A stretch of DNA of 64,000 nucleotides from Siphonodentalium dalli (lineage: Eukaryota; Mollusca; Scaphopoda; Gadilida; Siphonodentaliidae). The notes under the pieces are model-generated. The model made no database searches, was not told where the DNA came from, and saw nothing but the letters and a program-made list of their open reading frames with translations. The DNA lies in assembly GCA_032622095.1 (NCBI GenBank), contig CP136061.1:187060369-187124368 (forward strand). The letters are read 5' to 3'. This document shows, piece by piece, positions 51,651-64,000 of the stretch (its first letter is position 1; the number at the start of each line of letters is the position of its first letter). The translations under genes and the position numbers were made by a program.

Positions 51651-53791
51651 TAAAAGTCTTCACTTAATTAAACATTCTGATATATGCGCCGTACACAGAA
51701 ATAAAAATGATGTTTAGTATAAGGCCACATTGTGTGTTAAACAACCAATGTGAATATTTAGTGTTGGAACTTTCATTAATAAACATCTCGATTCACAGCT
51801 CAGATATATTCCGCATATAAAGGAATGAAAACAAGTTCAGAGACCAAGACTGAAGTTCACCAAATGTCAATATTTACAAACAACACGAAGGATTAACGTG
51901 GGAAATGTTTAATAATTACCATCCCAATTCATTTAGAATATAACATGCCGATATTTGTCGTGTATAACTAAATGAAAAAGTTCACTAAACGATATTAAAT
52001 AGCATGTTAAACACTGATATAAACAAACAGCTCGAAAGGTTCATGTGTGAACTAAATTTCTTATACCATCCTCAATTCCACATGCAATATAATAGCAGAT
52101 AGCACTCCGATTTATGTCACGTTAAAATAAATGAAATATATTCAAATAACAATGCAACAAAGCAGGTTAAACCATAATAGAAAAACACAGCATGCAGTGC
52201 ACTAAGCGTTAACGCGGGAATTCCCGGTTCAATAGCGCACTGGTCTTGAACAAAACAAAAGTTATTGCCATGGTTCAATCGAACATGTCGACAGTGTCAT
52301 TATTTCGTTGGAAAATCTGGATTCAGATTACGGATTAGACCCCGTGCAATCGTTATTTCGTTGTAATCTGGATTCCGATTCTGATTCCGATTACTGACTC
52401 AAACCTTCATAATGTAAACAAACAGAGATTTCGCCAACTCGGAGTTTAAAAAGACAATAACACATAAGAATCCGTCCCGTGTGTAAAAATTATTGCAGAA
52501 TATAAACGATCTATATCAAAGAATTTTTAAATGCGCAGACAAATTAGTGTTATCTAGTGTAGACGGGAGAATATTACTGAAATTATCCAACTAATAATGT
52601 TATTGATAGTAACGCCGGGGAGCACTTCGGTTGATGGCGAAATTGTCACTTTCATGTCACATGTCGATGTCGATTTCAAATTCGGCGGATACGTCACCAT
52701 TGACCGAATTCACCTGAACCTGCATGGGTATGTCTTCTGCTTTGTTCGTTATTATATGTTCCTTCTTAGTCAAGTAATAGTAGGATTATATGGTATCGAT
52801 GGATTATCAGATACACGTATGCACTATTTAGTCTTATAGCAAGTTCATATTTAAAATGTTTTGTTTCGTTAAATGCAGTCGTTTTGCACAATAGTCTCTG
52901 TATAGTGCAGAAACACAGGCATTTTTTGGCCGACGTTCTGCACAATAGTTGGAAAATAAAGCTTTGCCCATGAAGCTAATGTTGTACGTGAACTTCATTT
53001 CCAAATCGCACAAACACAAATGTAAAGCTTATTCTAGGATCTCAGGACTATATAATGGAACAGTCAGTCAATTTATTGATTAAATACTACACGTACAAGT
53101 TCTAGGGACGTGGCTAGAGGTTTCCCATGGGAGCGCTCCATCAGATTTCCGACCCCCTTGAATCAAACTCACAGGTTCGCAGAATTCCATTTGCACCCCC
53201 TTGGAAATATCCAAACATGACACACCCTAACATTGGAAAATTACTCAACTTTTACTGGTTGAAAAATCAAACAATGAGAACATGAAATTTCCAACTGCTG
53301 GAAATGTACCCAAAAGTTTAGTTTAAACATATCTATTTGTAAAATTTAGATAACACATGATATATAACACATACATTTGTTTATACAGACAATGGGATTG
53401 GAGGACAAGTGCTGACTCACTTAAGGGTGCACCTCTCCTATATGTTATTACACTGAAAAATAAATAATTAGTAATGGCAAAGCAACATGACTACCAAAAC
53501 AAGTTGAACATATATACAGATCACCGGCCACCCCTCCCCGAGTTAGTCATAAGTTTGTATATGTATTTGTTTAAAATCGGGTTTGTTTGTTGAGTTTGCT
53601 GGCTTGTACATATCATTATTTGGAATAGTTAGTTGAAAGAATCCTGATTTTCCTCACGTATGAATGACTGTACAGTTAAGAATATTGTACCAAAGTTGGG
53701 GGGGGGGGGTTTCGAGACACCCCAAGCAATCCCTGTCTCCACGTCCCTGTACAACTGACAAGTATCGTGTGTTCTCCACAACGTCTTCGGA
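51651..53791. other. no gene seen
   Basis: Short frames only. A run of G at 53700-53709 and a GATTCCGATT repeat near 52370-52395 are the only low-complexity features. Confidence 0.4.
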
Positions 53792-53821
53792 ATCAATAAA
53801 CACACTTTAACTTTAAAAAAA
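53792..53821 (+). other. possible retroposon tail (AATAAA + A-run)
   Basis: AATCAATAAACACACTTTAA then CTTTAAAAAAA resembles the 3' end of a LINE or SINE. No body or target duplication was recognised. Confidence 0.35.
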
Positions 53822-55859
53822 GATGCGTTTAAGTCGGATTGGCAGCTAATTAGGTGCCATTTATATACAACGGGGAATATATAGAACGGGAAGGTTCACT
53901 TCCTATTGGCTCAACGTAATGCATGACGTCGCCAGCATCCGCCATTCTAGTAGGATACTACAGCGAATTGCGTCATTGGTTACTGCAGCGCTATTCGCCT
54001 TGCATGTGTGTAAACAAAATCGAAATAGTAGGCCTATATAAGAATAAACAATCAGACAAAAAGCAACATTTGTGACTATATATCATACTTTAATCCACTA
54101 ACATGAAACATTTTTATTTTAAAGCAAATGAGTATTTATTTCAACCAAATTACGCTGTCTTTCTTGCCAATTTTCGTTTGTTATTCAATTTCGAAATTTT
54201 GGCTGAGATCATTCAATTCATAATTGTGATGATGCCTATTTTAAATTAAAATGCCGGCGTACCAAATATTGAAACATAAACTTAAAATAAAATTCATTTG
54301 GAAACATTACAGAATAATTCCATGCTTGTGGGCTCTGGCGGCTATGAAGAGTCAAAAGTGTCAAAGTGAAAGTGTGGGTGGACCGTGGAGCCCTGTGAGA
54401 TTTTACACAATTCTGATGCTTCTCAAGTCAATAACATCAGTGCTAGTTCAAGGAGTTGCTATGTAGTAATGTACATTCATTAGGCCGCACTAGCCACACA
54501 CGTAGTCATTGCTACATTAATAATTTAATATTTGGAATCAAATACTAAGTCATTTCAAGCATTACTCATTAAAACAAGAATTCTGATATCTAATATCAAA
54601 TATTTAATTATATACTATAGATGTATAAATAGGCTACATGTGATTTATTTTTGTTATGAAGAAAGATTAATTAATTAGTGAGTGTTCAAACATTTACGGA
54701 CTATATATAAATGTATTTTACTCATGTTGAGCCTTGCATAGTCCTTGAGTCCCTATATGTACTACTGTTGTGCTCTTCAGAGTCCGATTATTCTCAGTCT
54801 TTACAGTCAGGCGAGCGACTCAACAGTCATCAATTGACTATCTTCTATAAATATTATGCCAATAGCCTTTTCAACAAACCCTAAGAGTCGCAAAGCATCA
54901 TATTCCCTCAATCCATTGTGTCATAGGCCACTCTATATTCATAATAGTATACACTGCCTGATAGCACAGCCATTCTGCTACACGTACCCCACTGTCTTTT
55001 AGTGACAGATCCCATCAGTCCATGGTTTGATTGGGTATTTTAATGAGACAATGAAAACATGCAAAAATCGTGGTTGTTCAAGTCATTTGCCAGCCATATT
55101 TGGTAAAAGGTCCATGCTTTCGGAGAAAGTTCAATATATCCCATATTTCAATTTAATGCCTACACATGATAAAAGTATAAGTGGGGAAATGTTGACACAG
55201 ATTATGTTGACCCCACCTTGATCAATCTCATCCCTCTGGGTAACCACCTCAAACAATGTTCAGCTTGAGGTCACTCGACCAATATGCCAAGTTTCATGCT
55301 TCAGATACTATAGTCACGATTCATGTGATTCTTAAGGGACCCCGTAATCTGTAAGGATTAGGAAATACATCCCGTAAAGGACCCCGCTGTATGTAAGAAA
55401 TAGAAATGTGCATTGATCCCAGTTAGATGTGAGAATAGATTAAAAGTGGCATGATAATTCCTCTCTGTAATATTGACTCTGCATGGTCGTGTTTTAAAAT
55501 ATATCCTAATTTGGCTCCAGGAACCATTCCCCCCATTAGTAACCTTGACATATGTGGACTATCCTGATTGACTGAAAACATTAGGGCACTAATATGCAGA
55601 TTTGCAATGTTTTGAAATTGTTGTGCATATAGTATCAACTACATTATTTAGCCACAACAAAACAGCAGTTATTTGATCATTATGGCATTGTTCTGGTATT
55701 TGATCTTTGTCCTCTGTTTGACCTTGAAATACGACTCCCCATCGGACACCACATCCCACAAGTTGCTTCTTTAATTAATCATCCTATATGTGAAGTTTTG
55801 TGCTTTAGTATAAACAAACATAATCATACAATCGTGTTTATTTGGGTCAGATGATCCCT
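53822..55859. other. no gene seen
   Basis: Two short related segments (55330-55350 and 55375-55395: GGACCCCGTAATCTGTAAGG and a variant) are the only structure. No coding support. Confidence 0.4.
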
Positions 55860-57010
55860 TAATTCGGAGTTGGATCATGACTTTTGTATTTCAATAACTA
55901 CAAGGCTCATCGGGTTTCCACAGTGGGATTTTTCAACGTTTCTCCAAATATTTTATGCCGTTGCCATGGAAACCATATTTTATCCTGATACATGCAGTCA
56001 CCCCCATCCATAAAGTTTCCACCATAACTAAGCAACACGTTTGTAAAGTATAGTGCTTTAGTTACTAGCGTCACAAAATTGTGTTTATTTTGGTCAGATG
56101 GTCTCTAAAGGGTAATGTATCTTGACTTAAGTACTGCCTCAAATACCATAAAACTTTGTGCTTAAAATGTGATTAAATATAAACTATAAATATTGTGACA
56201 TGTTGACCGTGATCGTCTTGTATCAAGTATATCATATCAAATTCAACGTGGTGATGGTGTTCAAATGTTTGTATATTATGAAGGGGATTGATTTCATGAC
56301 TAATACATGTGCTAGGGGTAGTGGAATTATGAGACAATCTATAAAAAGTATATATAAATAATTACCTTTTTTCCAATGACCGTGACCTTAGCAATTGACC
56401 TTGACCATATTATGTACTATGGTATAGTCCGTTTGATGGACCATTAATGGCACTATGAGTTCACATCATTTCTTCAAACACAAGGCTCATCGGGCTACCA
56501 ATAGTGGGCCTTTTCAACTTTTCTCCAAATATTTGATGCCGTTGCCATGGAAACCAGATTTTATCCTGATGCATGATCCCTCACCTGGTCATCCCCCTCC
56601 AAAATGTTTCCACTATAACTAAGCAAGACATATGGTGAAGTGTCATGCTTTAGTTGCTGAAGTCACAAAATCATATGTATTTTGTCTGATGGTCTATTAA
56701 GGTAATGCATCGTGACTTATGTACTGCCACAAATACTATAAAAACTAGTACTTAAAATGTGATTATGTATCAACTAAATGCTGTCACATGTTGACAGATG
56801 CTGAAGTATACCAAATGTGTCGTATATCATATTGAACATGGTGATTGCGCCCTACTTTTTGTGCTTTATGGTGGGGAGTGCTTTTATGACTAATCCACTA
56901 GGGGTAGCGGAATATGAGACAATTAAAAAAAAATAGACCAAACTATAAAAACAAATCCAATGACCTTGACCTTAGTAATTGACCTTGACCCTATATTTCA
57001 TAGTGGAAAC
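55860..57010. repeat. tandem duplication of about 570-580 bp, two copies and a partial third
   Basis: 55905-56450 and 56482-57000 match along their length (CTCATCGGG...TTTTTCAAC, GTTGCCATGGAAACC, TCACATGTTGAC, GACCTTGACCTTAG). A partial third copy begins about 57000. Non-coding. Confidence 0.85.
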
Positions 57011-57149
57011 CTGATTGTATCCCGACACAGGACCCCCCACCGGGCACCCCCTCCAAAAAGTTTTCCCTATGAATAAGCAATATATCTTTAAAGTGTCATG
57101 CTTTAGTCCCTAAAGTCACGATTAAACCCCTGAGGGACTCCACTAGATA

Positions 57150-59700
57150 TACCCATGCCCGACATAATGCAATTGGCTTACAGGAAGTCCAAAACGCGGT
57201 GAGGAAACAAAATAACAGAAAAGCACCGGGTTTTGATTGTATACCAAATGAGATGATCAAGCATAGTATGATTAAAATGGGAACCCTATACACGAACATG
57301 TTTAATGAAATACATGCGCTGGTCATATACCAATCATATACTAACTGACTGGGAGATAGGAATAAAACTTCACATATATAAAAATAAATGTAACCCTTTG
57401 AATCCAGAAGGCTATTGGAAAAAAATCACGTTACTTTGTACTCTCTCTAAGGTTTTCACTAGTATATTGAGAATTCAGCATAATTTTAGACGGGTATATA
57501 ATGGGCAAGCGATACTTTTTGACAGAGATTTGCCCCATAGGGTGGCTATATGGACGAATTTACCCCAACATTGGCTAGCAATAGCATTGATCTCTCACAA
57601 TCAGGAGTGTTGCTAAATTTTAGGGTCAGTTTGTGGCCGGGTATAATGGGCTTGACTGGTATTTTTTTTTTACACTGATCTGCTTCTAGGGTGGCTATGG
57701 CCGAATTCACCACAAAAGAGTCAGTAATACCATGGATTTCTCACAATCGACAATTTAGCAACATAATCTGGTGATAATAGGTTCAAATTGGACCTAAAGA
57801 TATTCACATAGGGTTCATTTTGGAATTTATAACCGGGTAAAATGAACGAGCCTTGTACTTTTTGACAATGAGTTGACCCCTAGGGTTGTTATGGACGAAT
57901 TCACCATATTTGATCATTCTGGCCGCCATTCTGGCCGCCATTCCGTCGAAGTTCTCGAATCGGAGGTTGAACGAGGAACTGCATGAGAATTGGACACTAA
58001 CAAGATTTGTCCTAGTAATGTAATGTCCTAATTAATCGACGCCATAACCACAGCCATATTTCCGACTAAATCCTGAAAAGTTAACCATAATTCTGCTGTG
58101 GTTATGGAGTCGATTAATTAGGGCATTACTGTAGTATATTGAACAACCTGCTGAATAAATTTCTCAATTCAAACAACTTGCACAAGCTGGTATTAAAGGG
58201 TATTAAACTATTGACCAGAGTTTTTCTTTGTACACCCTTACCCGGATAATGGAACTGAAAAAAGAAGACTTTACTGCGCATTCATAGATTTCTCAAAGGC
58301 CTATTCTTATACGTTTGGTGCATGGGCCTTTGGGAACAACTCGCAAATATCGTTATTAAAGGGACATTACTCGGTGTAACTAAAGGTTTATACACAAATC
58401 TGAAAATGACTGTCATTACCGATGATTTATCTGGGTTCTTCCCCAGTCAAAGGGGAGTAAAACGAGGTGACGGATTACCCCCCTTCTTTTTCACTGTATG
58501 TGAACGATCTGGAAGATCATCTTAAGAAGAGGGACTGTACAGGAATAGACTTGGCAAAGTTTTATAAAACCAATACTGTCGTGTACTTAAAACTATTGCT
58601 CCTGATATATGGCGATGATACTGCACTTTTATCTGACACACCCGCGGTTTGCAAAATGTCCCCGATCACTTATCCACCTATTGTGATATATACTTGGAAA
58701 CTTGATATAAACACATCGAAAACAAAAATAATGATACTCGGAAGTAAACAGAAATACAAAAAGCCATTATGTTTCAAATTAAATGAAAACAATCTTGAAA
58801 TCATCGACACATTCAAATACCTGGGAACTTGTTTCACAAGAAATGCCACATTTAATAAGGATATAAATATGCAGAACAAGCAATGTACGCTCTTTTGAAT
58901 AAACTCGAAAATACAAGCTTTCGTGTGACAGCGTCCTTGAAGTATTAGAAATCGATAGCACTGGTTGTGACTTATGGGGCTGAGATGTGGGGTTTTGAAA
59001 GGACCACATGCTTCGAACAACTAGAAATCTGGTTTCTAAAATTCGCCCTATAAATCTCCGAAAATCCACCCCAACCTTTTTCGTATATGGAGAAACTGGC
59101 ATATATCCAATATCATTAGTAATAACAATTATACACCTTAATTACTGGGGGATCATGAATATGTTGAGCGGGCGACTCACATTGACTATATAGCATCATG
59201 TACACATAGTTCACGGACTCGATAGAGCATCATGCACACACAGTCCACGAACGCCAATGCAAAAATAAAATGGATTAAAACACGCACGATTCCCTGAAGT
59301 ACCTTAGTCTGTCAAACTTATGGATAAATCAGTCAGTACCCGAGATCAAATCGTTCAATAATTTGATTAAACGACATTTATATGACGCTTACCTCCAATA
59401 ATGGAGGGGAAGAATATCATCATCGACCAAGGGAGCCATTTATAGAATAACTAAAACCGATTTCACTATAGAAATTCAAGCAGCGGTCGCGCTCCTAGAA
59501 ATCATAGACTATATATATATATACATGTTGAAACCTGAGCATGCTGGTACAAACAAAGCCATTCCGACAGAAAATGTACATTATGCAACCAAGAGCAAGT
59601 CGACTAATATCATATTGTACTGAAGTGTCAGAACCTTGTCGATATTAGAAAATTATACCTGAAACCGTTCAACTATACTCGGCCAAATACACACAAATTA
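57150..59700 (+). pseudogene. heavily decayed LINE reverse transcriptase (same family as 35.5-37.3 kb)
   Basis: Pieces in order on plus: E-V-Q-N-A-V-R-K and K-A-P-G-F-D-C-I-P-N-E-M-I-K (about 57185-57260), the RT start near 57420-57465 (T-L-L-C-T-L-S-K-V-F-T), a 700-bp non-matching insertion with a short inverted repeat, V-N-D-L-E-D-H-L near 58500, motif C Y-G-D-D near 58610, F-V-Y-G-E-T-G-I-Y-P-I-S near 59080, and C-T-L-C...Y-H-I-V-L-K-C near 59565-59620. Many frameshifts and stops. Matches to the Polinton-inserted LINE (G-E-T-G-x-Y-P-I-S, C-terminal module) show a common family. Confidence 0.8.
58021..58127. repeat. inverted repeat, 34-bp arms
   Basis: 58021-58054 and 58094-58127 are reverse complements with two mismatches, around a 39-nt loop. 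It lies inside the non-LINE insertion within the decayed LINE and may be a MITE-like insert. Confidence 0.7.
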
Positions 59701-61016
59701 TACGCCCTAAATTCACGAGAACGAATAGAAACCCATAACCAATGTCGCAAACTTCCTGCCCCGAGGACGAACACCAGGTCATGTTCCAACATATATATAG
59801 TTGAAATTCACACATAAACTCACTCAATCCTTTCCCCACCCCTTGATACCGCAATATATAGTGATCCCTTCCCAATCATCGCCCACCCTATACCCCATGA
59901 TATAACTATTTGCATCTGTTGATTTAGCCTGCCATCCCCTTTTACTAATAATTAATGTCACGCATGCGCAACATTCTTTTATACCCCAAATTGTGTATTA
60001 ATTGTGTCTCAATTATGTCTGTTATATATGACGACTTGAGTGAAATTAAATCGATCTATCTAATTACCATCAAGCCATGGTCAAACCTGAATTTGACCTG
60101 TGTCTCAAAATTTAATGTGATCTGCGTTCCAAATTTCAAGAAATTCTATTGAATATTGCTCATGTTATCAACCGGACAATAAAAAAACTCCGATTTCTAA
60201 GTGGAAAAAGTGGCATAACTCCGTCAGAAACCATCGAACCGTGACCGACAAGTGCCTTCTTAAAGACATATTATGGACTTCTTCGGTGTGTGTGAATCTG
60301 ATAAGCGATCACTCAGTCGTTATGTCAACCTGTGGACTGTAGAATTCTACTAACATAGCTGAATAATTCATAGAAATCGACCATTCCACTCCATAGAAAA
60401 CATCGCCTGAACTACGCTCAATAGTAAATATTTACATCTGGATTCGGGACGCAACTATCGACGATAAACAAACACAAATGATTTCGCCACCGAGAGCCAT
60501 CGCATTTAATTATTATATCGCATGACTGCGTGTGTTGTTAATTTGGACAAATATTTGTAAAAATAACTACGTTGAGCAAGATTATTCTCGATTTCTATTT
60601 GACCACCTTACTGAAGTGTTTCATATCACTTTAAATACCAACTATTGCTAAATCACATGAAATTCTTATTCATGTTAAAATGTTGAAGTTATGATCCGGA
60701 CATTCCGGATGTATGACGGACTGATATGCTGCTTGTAATAGTCCACTGATTAGGGGATACCTACTTTGAGCAAGAGTACTCTCTATATTACCATAAATCC
60801 CCCCCAAACGTTCCACAACCCAGCTCACTTTAACATGGCCAACACCGGGTCACCTGCTTCGAAAGAGAGGGTGTAATATAATGAGTAAATTATTTTAAAT
60901 AACACTTATACACAAGTAAACAGCTGGGGTGGTGGATTCCGAAAATTACCAAAAATAAAAAACTAAAGGCTTACCTGTGTGTATTTTTAAATGACCCCCC
61001 CCCCTTGTATACTCAC
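59701..61016. other. no gene seen
   Basis: No domain recognised. The 3' part presumably includes intron 1 of the minus-strand gene that starts at 61268. Confidence 0.4.
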
Positions 61017-61268
61017 CACCTTGGGATGTTTCTCGGTAATAATCGAGGTGTTGTTCGTATTTCGATGTTGCTCTAGGAGGTAACACGTTCTATTTCTCGT
61101 ATCGAAGAATGTATCGAGACACCTAGATGTATATGAACAGGCCTTCTCGCATCGCAGTTTATTTGTCGTGCTGAATTCCGAAATTTTCCCACATATATCG
61201 ACGAGTTGGACGTCACCAAACAATGTCAGAAATGTCAGTAACGACAATATATTCCCAGTCGAATTCAT
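61017..61268 (-). CDS. signal peptide + PAN/apple-like first exon, partial gene
   Basis: ATG 61268; hydrophobic signal-like segment I-L-S-L-L-T-F-L-T-L-F-G at residues 7-18, then C-G-K, C-E-K-A-C, C-L-D-T-F-F-D and C-Y-L-L-E, a cysteine spacing like the PAN/apple fold often found in secreted invertebrate lectins. The exon would end at donor GTGAGT (61011-61016), leaving 84 codons in phase 0. A TATA element (CATATATAAC on minus, 61322-61331) lies 54 bp upstream of the ATG. The rest of the gene lies at lower coordinates and was not located; it is not demonstrably connected to the F5/8 exon at 1.3 kb. Family assignment is moderate. Confidence 0.6.
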
Positions 61269-61321
61269 GTCCGCCGCATCGACTTTGATGTTCCTATGTG
61301 CGGATGTGTCCTAGTCGATCG

Positions 61322-61331
61322 TTATATATGG
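61322..61331 (-). promoter_or_regulatory. TATA-like element of the PAN-exon gene
   Basis: Minus strand CCATATATAAC at a typical distance from the ATG at 61268. Confidence 0.45.
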
Positions 61332-61689
61332 CTTGTTCACAGCGCGACCTAAGTCATATCATGCTAGTTCCATTGACTCCTATATATTGAACGTTTTAAT
61401 AATCTAATGGCGTGTTAACATGAGCGAGCAAGAAATTGTCAGGGTTGCCCCATGTGACACACGACCCAGTGGTGTTCACCTTGATATGTGGTAATCGGTA
61501 TCCGTTAAATAATATCGCGGGGAATACGCCCATATACCAATGGTGTGTATAACCAAGACTCACTGAAAACATGAGCGTTCAACGTATCCCTTATAAAAAA
61601 AACACTGGTAAACCACGAACGAAACACCTATGGTGATTGGAACAGAAACCCCGAATTTTTTTACACATATTTTACCAATACTGAGCATT

Positions 61690-62430
61690 ACAAAAGTCAT
61701 TTCCCCCCTCAACCATAAAAGCGTGGAACGACATGCCTTCCACAATAACAGAAGCTCCGACGATTTTCGATTTTAAAGATTATCTTAGAATAATTGATCC
61801 TACCATTAGACCCCCAGTATATTTCTATACAGGAAGTAGGAAATATAATGTATTGCACGCCAGACTACGAAACTATTGTAGCGATCTTCAGTCTGATAAA
61901 TTCCAAAACTATATCTCAGGAAGTCCACGTTGTACGAGCGGCAACCAGTGTGAAGATGCCTATCATTACTTCTTTATGTGTCCCCACTACCAGTCAGAAC
62001 GAACGGAGATGTTTCACCTGCTACACAGAGAAGGAATTAAATTAACACATATGAACAATCTACTTGTTGGCATCCCGAATACTCCTAAAAAACAAATTGT
62101 GAAACTGTTCAAAATAGTCCAACATTTTATCGCGGAGACTAAACGTTTCCAGTAAAATTTCACGATAATAAATTAGTTTATCAATTAACACATATGTTTT
62201 TTTTTCGCCTCAGCATAGCATAGCATTCTCATTCTCACCCTTCCTCAATAACTGTTACAATCTTCCATCATCATCTTTTCCATTCACCACATGCAGCTGT
62301 AAATAAGTTACTTATTGTGCCACTTTGTTAAACAAATTGTTTGTACCAATGTATACCGGAGAGGGGCTCATTAAGTTTTGTAACTTGTGCCCCAATCCAT
62401 TTTGTATTATACTACAAATAAAATATGTTT
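61690..62430 (+). mobile_element. LINE 3' fragment with tail
   Basis: Contains the ORF2 C-terminus followed by a 3' region ending in AATAAAATATG (62416) and an A-rich tail with C and T interruptions (to about 62450). Truncated at its 5' end near 61690. Same family as the fragment at 10654. Confidence 0.65.
61733..62155 (+). pseudogene. LINE ORF2 C-terminus
   Basis: Open frame; the sense frame extends upstream to at least 61695 (T-I-K-A-W-N-D-M-P). It contains the W-N-D-M-P...F-K-D-Y-L segment, R-L-R-N-Y-C-S-D-L and the C-...-E-D-A-Y-H-Y-F-F-M-C-P-H-Y-Q-S-E-R module. Only the part after the RT thumb is present, so it is inactive. The ATG at 61733 is internal, not a start. Confidence 0.8.
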
Positions 62431-62524
62431 AAAAACAAAAAACATATTATACGCACACATAGAGACTCGCCTATATATTTTTACTCTAGTAAAATGTTCC
62501 CACCGATGTATTTCGGGACTAACT

Positions 62525-62592
62525 TTAACCCGGATTCCGGATCCGGATTTGGCCGAAAAAGTGTTTTTTCCCGGATTCCGGATCCGGATCCG
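62525..62592. repeat. GGATTCCGGATCCGG repeats
   Basis: Two clusters of CCCGGATTCCGGATCCGG separated by 28 bp; palindromic GGATCC cores. No gene. Confidence 0.8.
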
Positions 62593-63179
62593 ACCCACTT
62601 TTTAAAATCGCTTTAAATCACTATTAAGTGCCATATTCGTATTATATGACCGCTATAATTGACCACACATTGCCATTGAACACATTGCAGCCATATTCAG
62701 CTGACAACTGTTGCCACAGTTGATGGTGAATTTCGTCTGAAGAAAACATGGGATATGCAATCGTGTGCATCTGCACATGTCCCTCCTCTCTAGCTCTCTG
62801 TATATTTCTCTCTCCCTCTGCCTCCACTCTCGTATGTTCCTTCGTTAACCCCTGATCGATCCGGGACGCGAATCCGGGTTATACACTCTCTATATAATCT
62901 GGAACTCGGGGTTTTCTAACGAATCCTGGTTATTCACTCTCTATATAATCTGGAACGCGGGGTTATTTAAAGTCAGCTACTTGGTGTTGATTCATAGCAT
63001 ATACGGGGGTGATCTCGCTTCTCTGTGACCCCTCTCCCCTCCCGTGTCTCTCTATCTCGTTAGCACATGCATGATAATTCAGAATGAGGAACTTGGCCGG
63101 GTTCGTCAATAAGGTAGACCCTATTCGTAATTTCGTTGTAATTGTACAGAAATTAAAGATCCATCAGTCAACAATTCTT
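62593..63179. repeat. 51-bp tandem duplication within otherwise unannotated sequence
   Basis: CACTCTCTATATAATCTGG occurs at 62884 and 62935, each in a 51-bp unit that ends in GCGGGGTTAT-like sequence. Elsewhere in the stretch nothing is recognised. Confidence 0.6.
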
Positions 63180-64000
63180 TAAACATCTTCTTCTTCCAAT
63201 CCATATGACCAAATGGTTTCATATTTGGTATGGATGTTCCCTAGGTGACTAACATTCAGATTTGTTCAAATGAGGTCACTAGCTCAAATAGTTGCGAAAG
63301 CAGGGCCATAACTCTATTCGTCCATAGTAATTCTTTGAATGATTTCTTCTCAAGAACCATTGGGCCGATTTAGCTTATATTTGGTATGAATGGTCTTTGG
63401 GTGACTGGGGTTCAGATTTTTTCAAATGGGGTCACTGAGTCAAATAGGGGCGGAACTCCTTGTTCAATTTAACCAAAAACAAAACAGAAACAAAAACAAA
63501 ACAAAACAAAACAAAAAAATGTTAACAAAATCTGATTGGAATGACAGCTAGTTTGATTAATACCCTAAAATGCTCTGCATGTTTGTATATAAATGACCCA
63601 TGGTTTATAATAACTCCCCAAGGGCTTGTGAATGATGAATATGACAGTTAGGCCAGTAAAACTAAATACCCGTTTCTCAGGCAATTACATATGGGAAACT
63701 CTGGATGAGAAAAAAGGAGGCATTTTTCTTATCTTACCTGCAATGAAGAATTGAGACATAATTTGTCAGGATGGTCCCTAGGTGGCTGGAATTCAGTTCT
63801 GTTCAAATGGGAGTCACATGGTCAAAAAAGTGGCATGATTAGGGACCTAACTCTTTCCATCCATAGTAATTCTTAAAACATCTTCTCAAGAATCATCTGG
63901 GCTAGTTAGCTTATAATTGGTATGGAAGGTCCTTGGGTGACAGGGATACAGATTGTGAATGATGAATTTGACAGTTAGGCCAGTAAACCCAAATACCTGT
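63180..64000. repeat. diverged tandem repeat of about 155-170 bp
   Basis: Units near 63215, 63385, 63765 and 63920 contain TTTGGTATGGATGTTCCC...GGTGACT...TTCAGATTTGTTCAAATG. An AAAAC/AAACA run lies at 63472-63520. The repeat continues to the window edge. Confidence 0.7.

Overview
The window looks like repeat-rich nuclear DNA from a marine invertebrate, most likely a mollusc or another lophotrochozoan. The evidence is indirect: GT-AG exons for extracellular lectin-like domains, non-LTR retrotransposons, Helitrons with microsatellite and minisatellite cores, a hAT transposon and a Maverick/Polinton-class element. There are no bacterial operons, rRNA or tRNA genes. Most of the sequence is mobile or formerly mobile, and only two pieces of ordinary host genes can be supported: an F5/8-type (fucolectin-like) exon at 1.27-1.50 kb and a signal-peptide plus PAN/apple-like first exon at 61.0-61.3 kb, both on the minus strand.

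0-27 kb: a decayed LINE (4.3-7.1 kb) whose 3' region was hit by two head-to-tail Helitrons (7.17-8.68 kb); a LINE tail fragment (10.65 kb); a 7-kb head-to-tail array of about ten Helitron copies (11.05-18.0 kb); a Tx1/L1-like LINE 3' end with a 16-bp target duplication (21.35-22.31 kb); and a second Helitron array (24.84-27.23 kb). Helitron identity rests on A|T insertion sites, TC-starting 5' ends and hairpin + CTAG 3' ends. Their internal repeats carry many NRF1-like palindromes or DR0 nuclear-receptor sites.

27.2-42.4 kb: a Polinton/adintovirus-like element. Sense is mostly minus: protein-primed DNA polymerase B, a 253-aa protein of unknown role, packaging ATPase, two related small basic proteins, chromodomain integrase with a long N-terminal extension, a small membrane protein, penton-like protein, a basic minor virion protein, a hexon-like capsid protein and a truncated last gene. 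A zinc-knuckle gene points the other way from a near-perfect 119-bp palindrome that separates it from polB. Polymerase, integrase and capsid genes carry frameshifts or stops, and a LINE sits between polB and the 253-aa gene. ATPase, penton, 197-aa, 126-aa and membrane protein genes are open.

42.4-45.75 kb: the most unusual stretch. Three small unknown genes each end in a canonical histone-type 3' stem-loop followed by a shared purine-rich downstream element. Two of them share a CRE-like promoter block, and two lie convergently between inverted repeats that supply their promoters. This looks like an accessory cassette of the same or a related DNA element that uses histone-style, non-polyadenylated mRNA ends.

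45.1-64 kb: a 97-bp satellite, a 1.35-kb foldback element, a hAT deletion derivative with a perfect 8-bp target duplication inside an AT-rich minisatellite, tandem duplications, a decayed LINE (57.2-59.7 kb), a LINE 3' fragment (61.7-62.4 kb) and diverged repeats up to the window edge. Many frame breaks are single-base and some lie in homopolymers, so part of the decay could be sequencing error.
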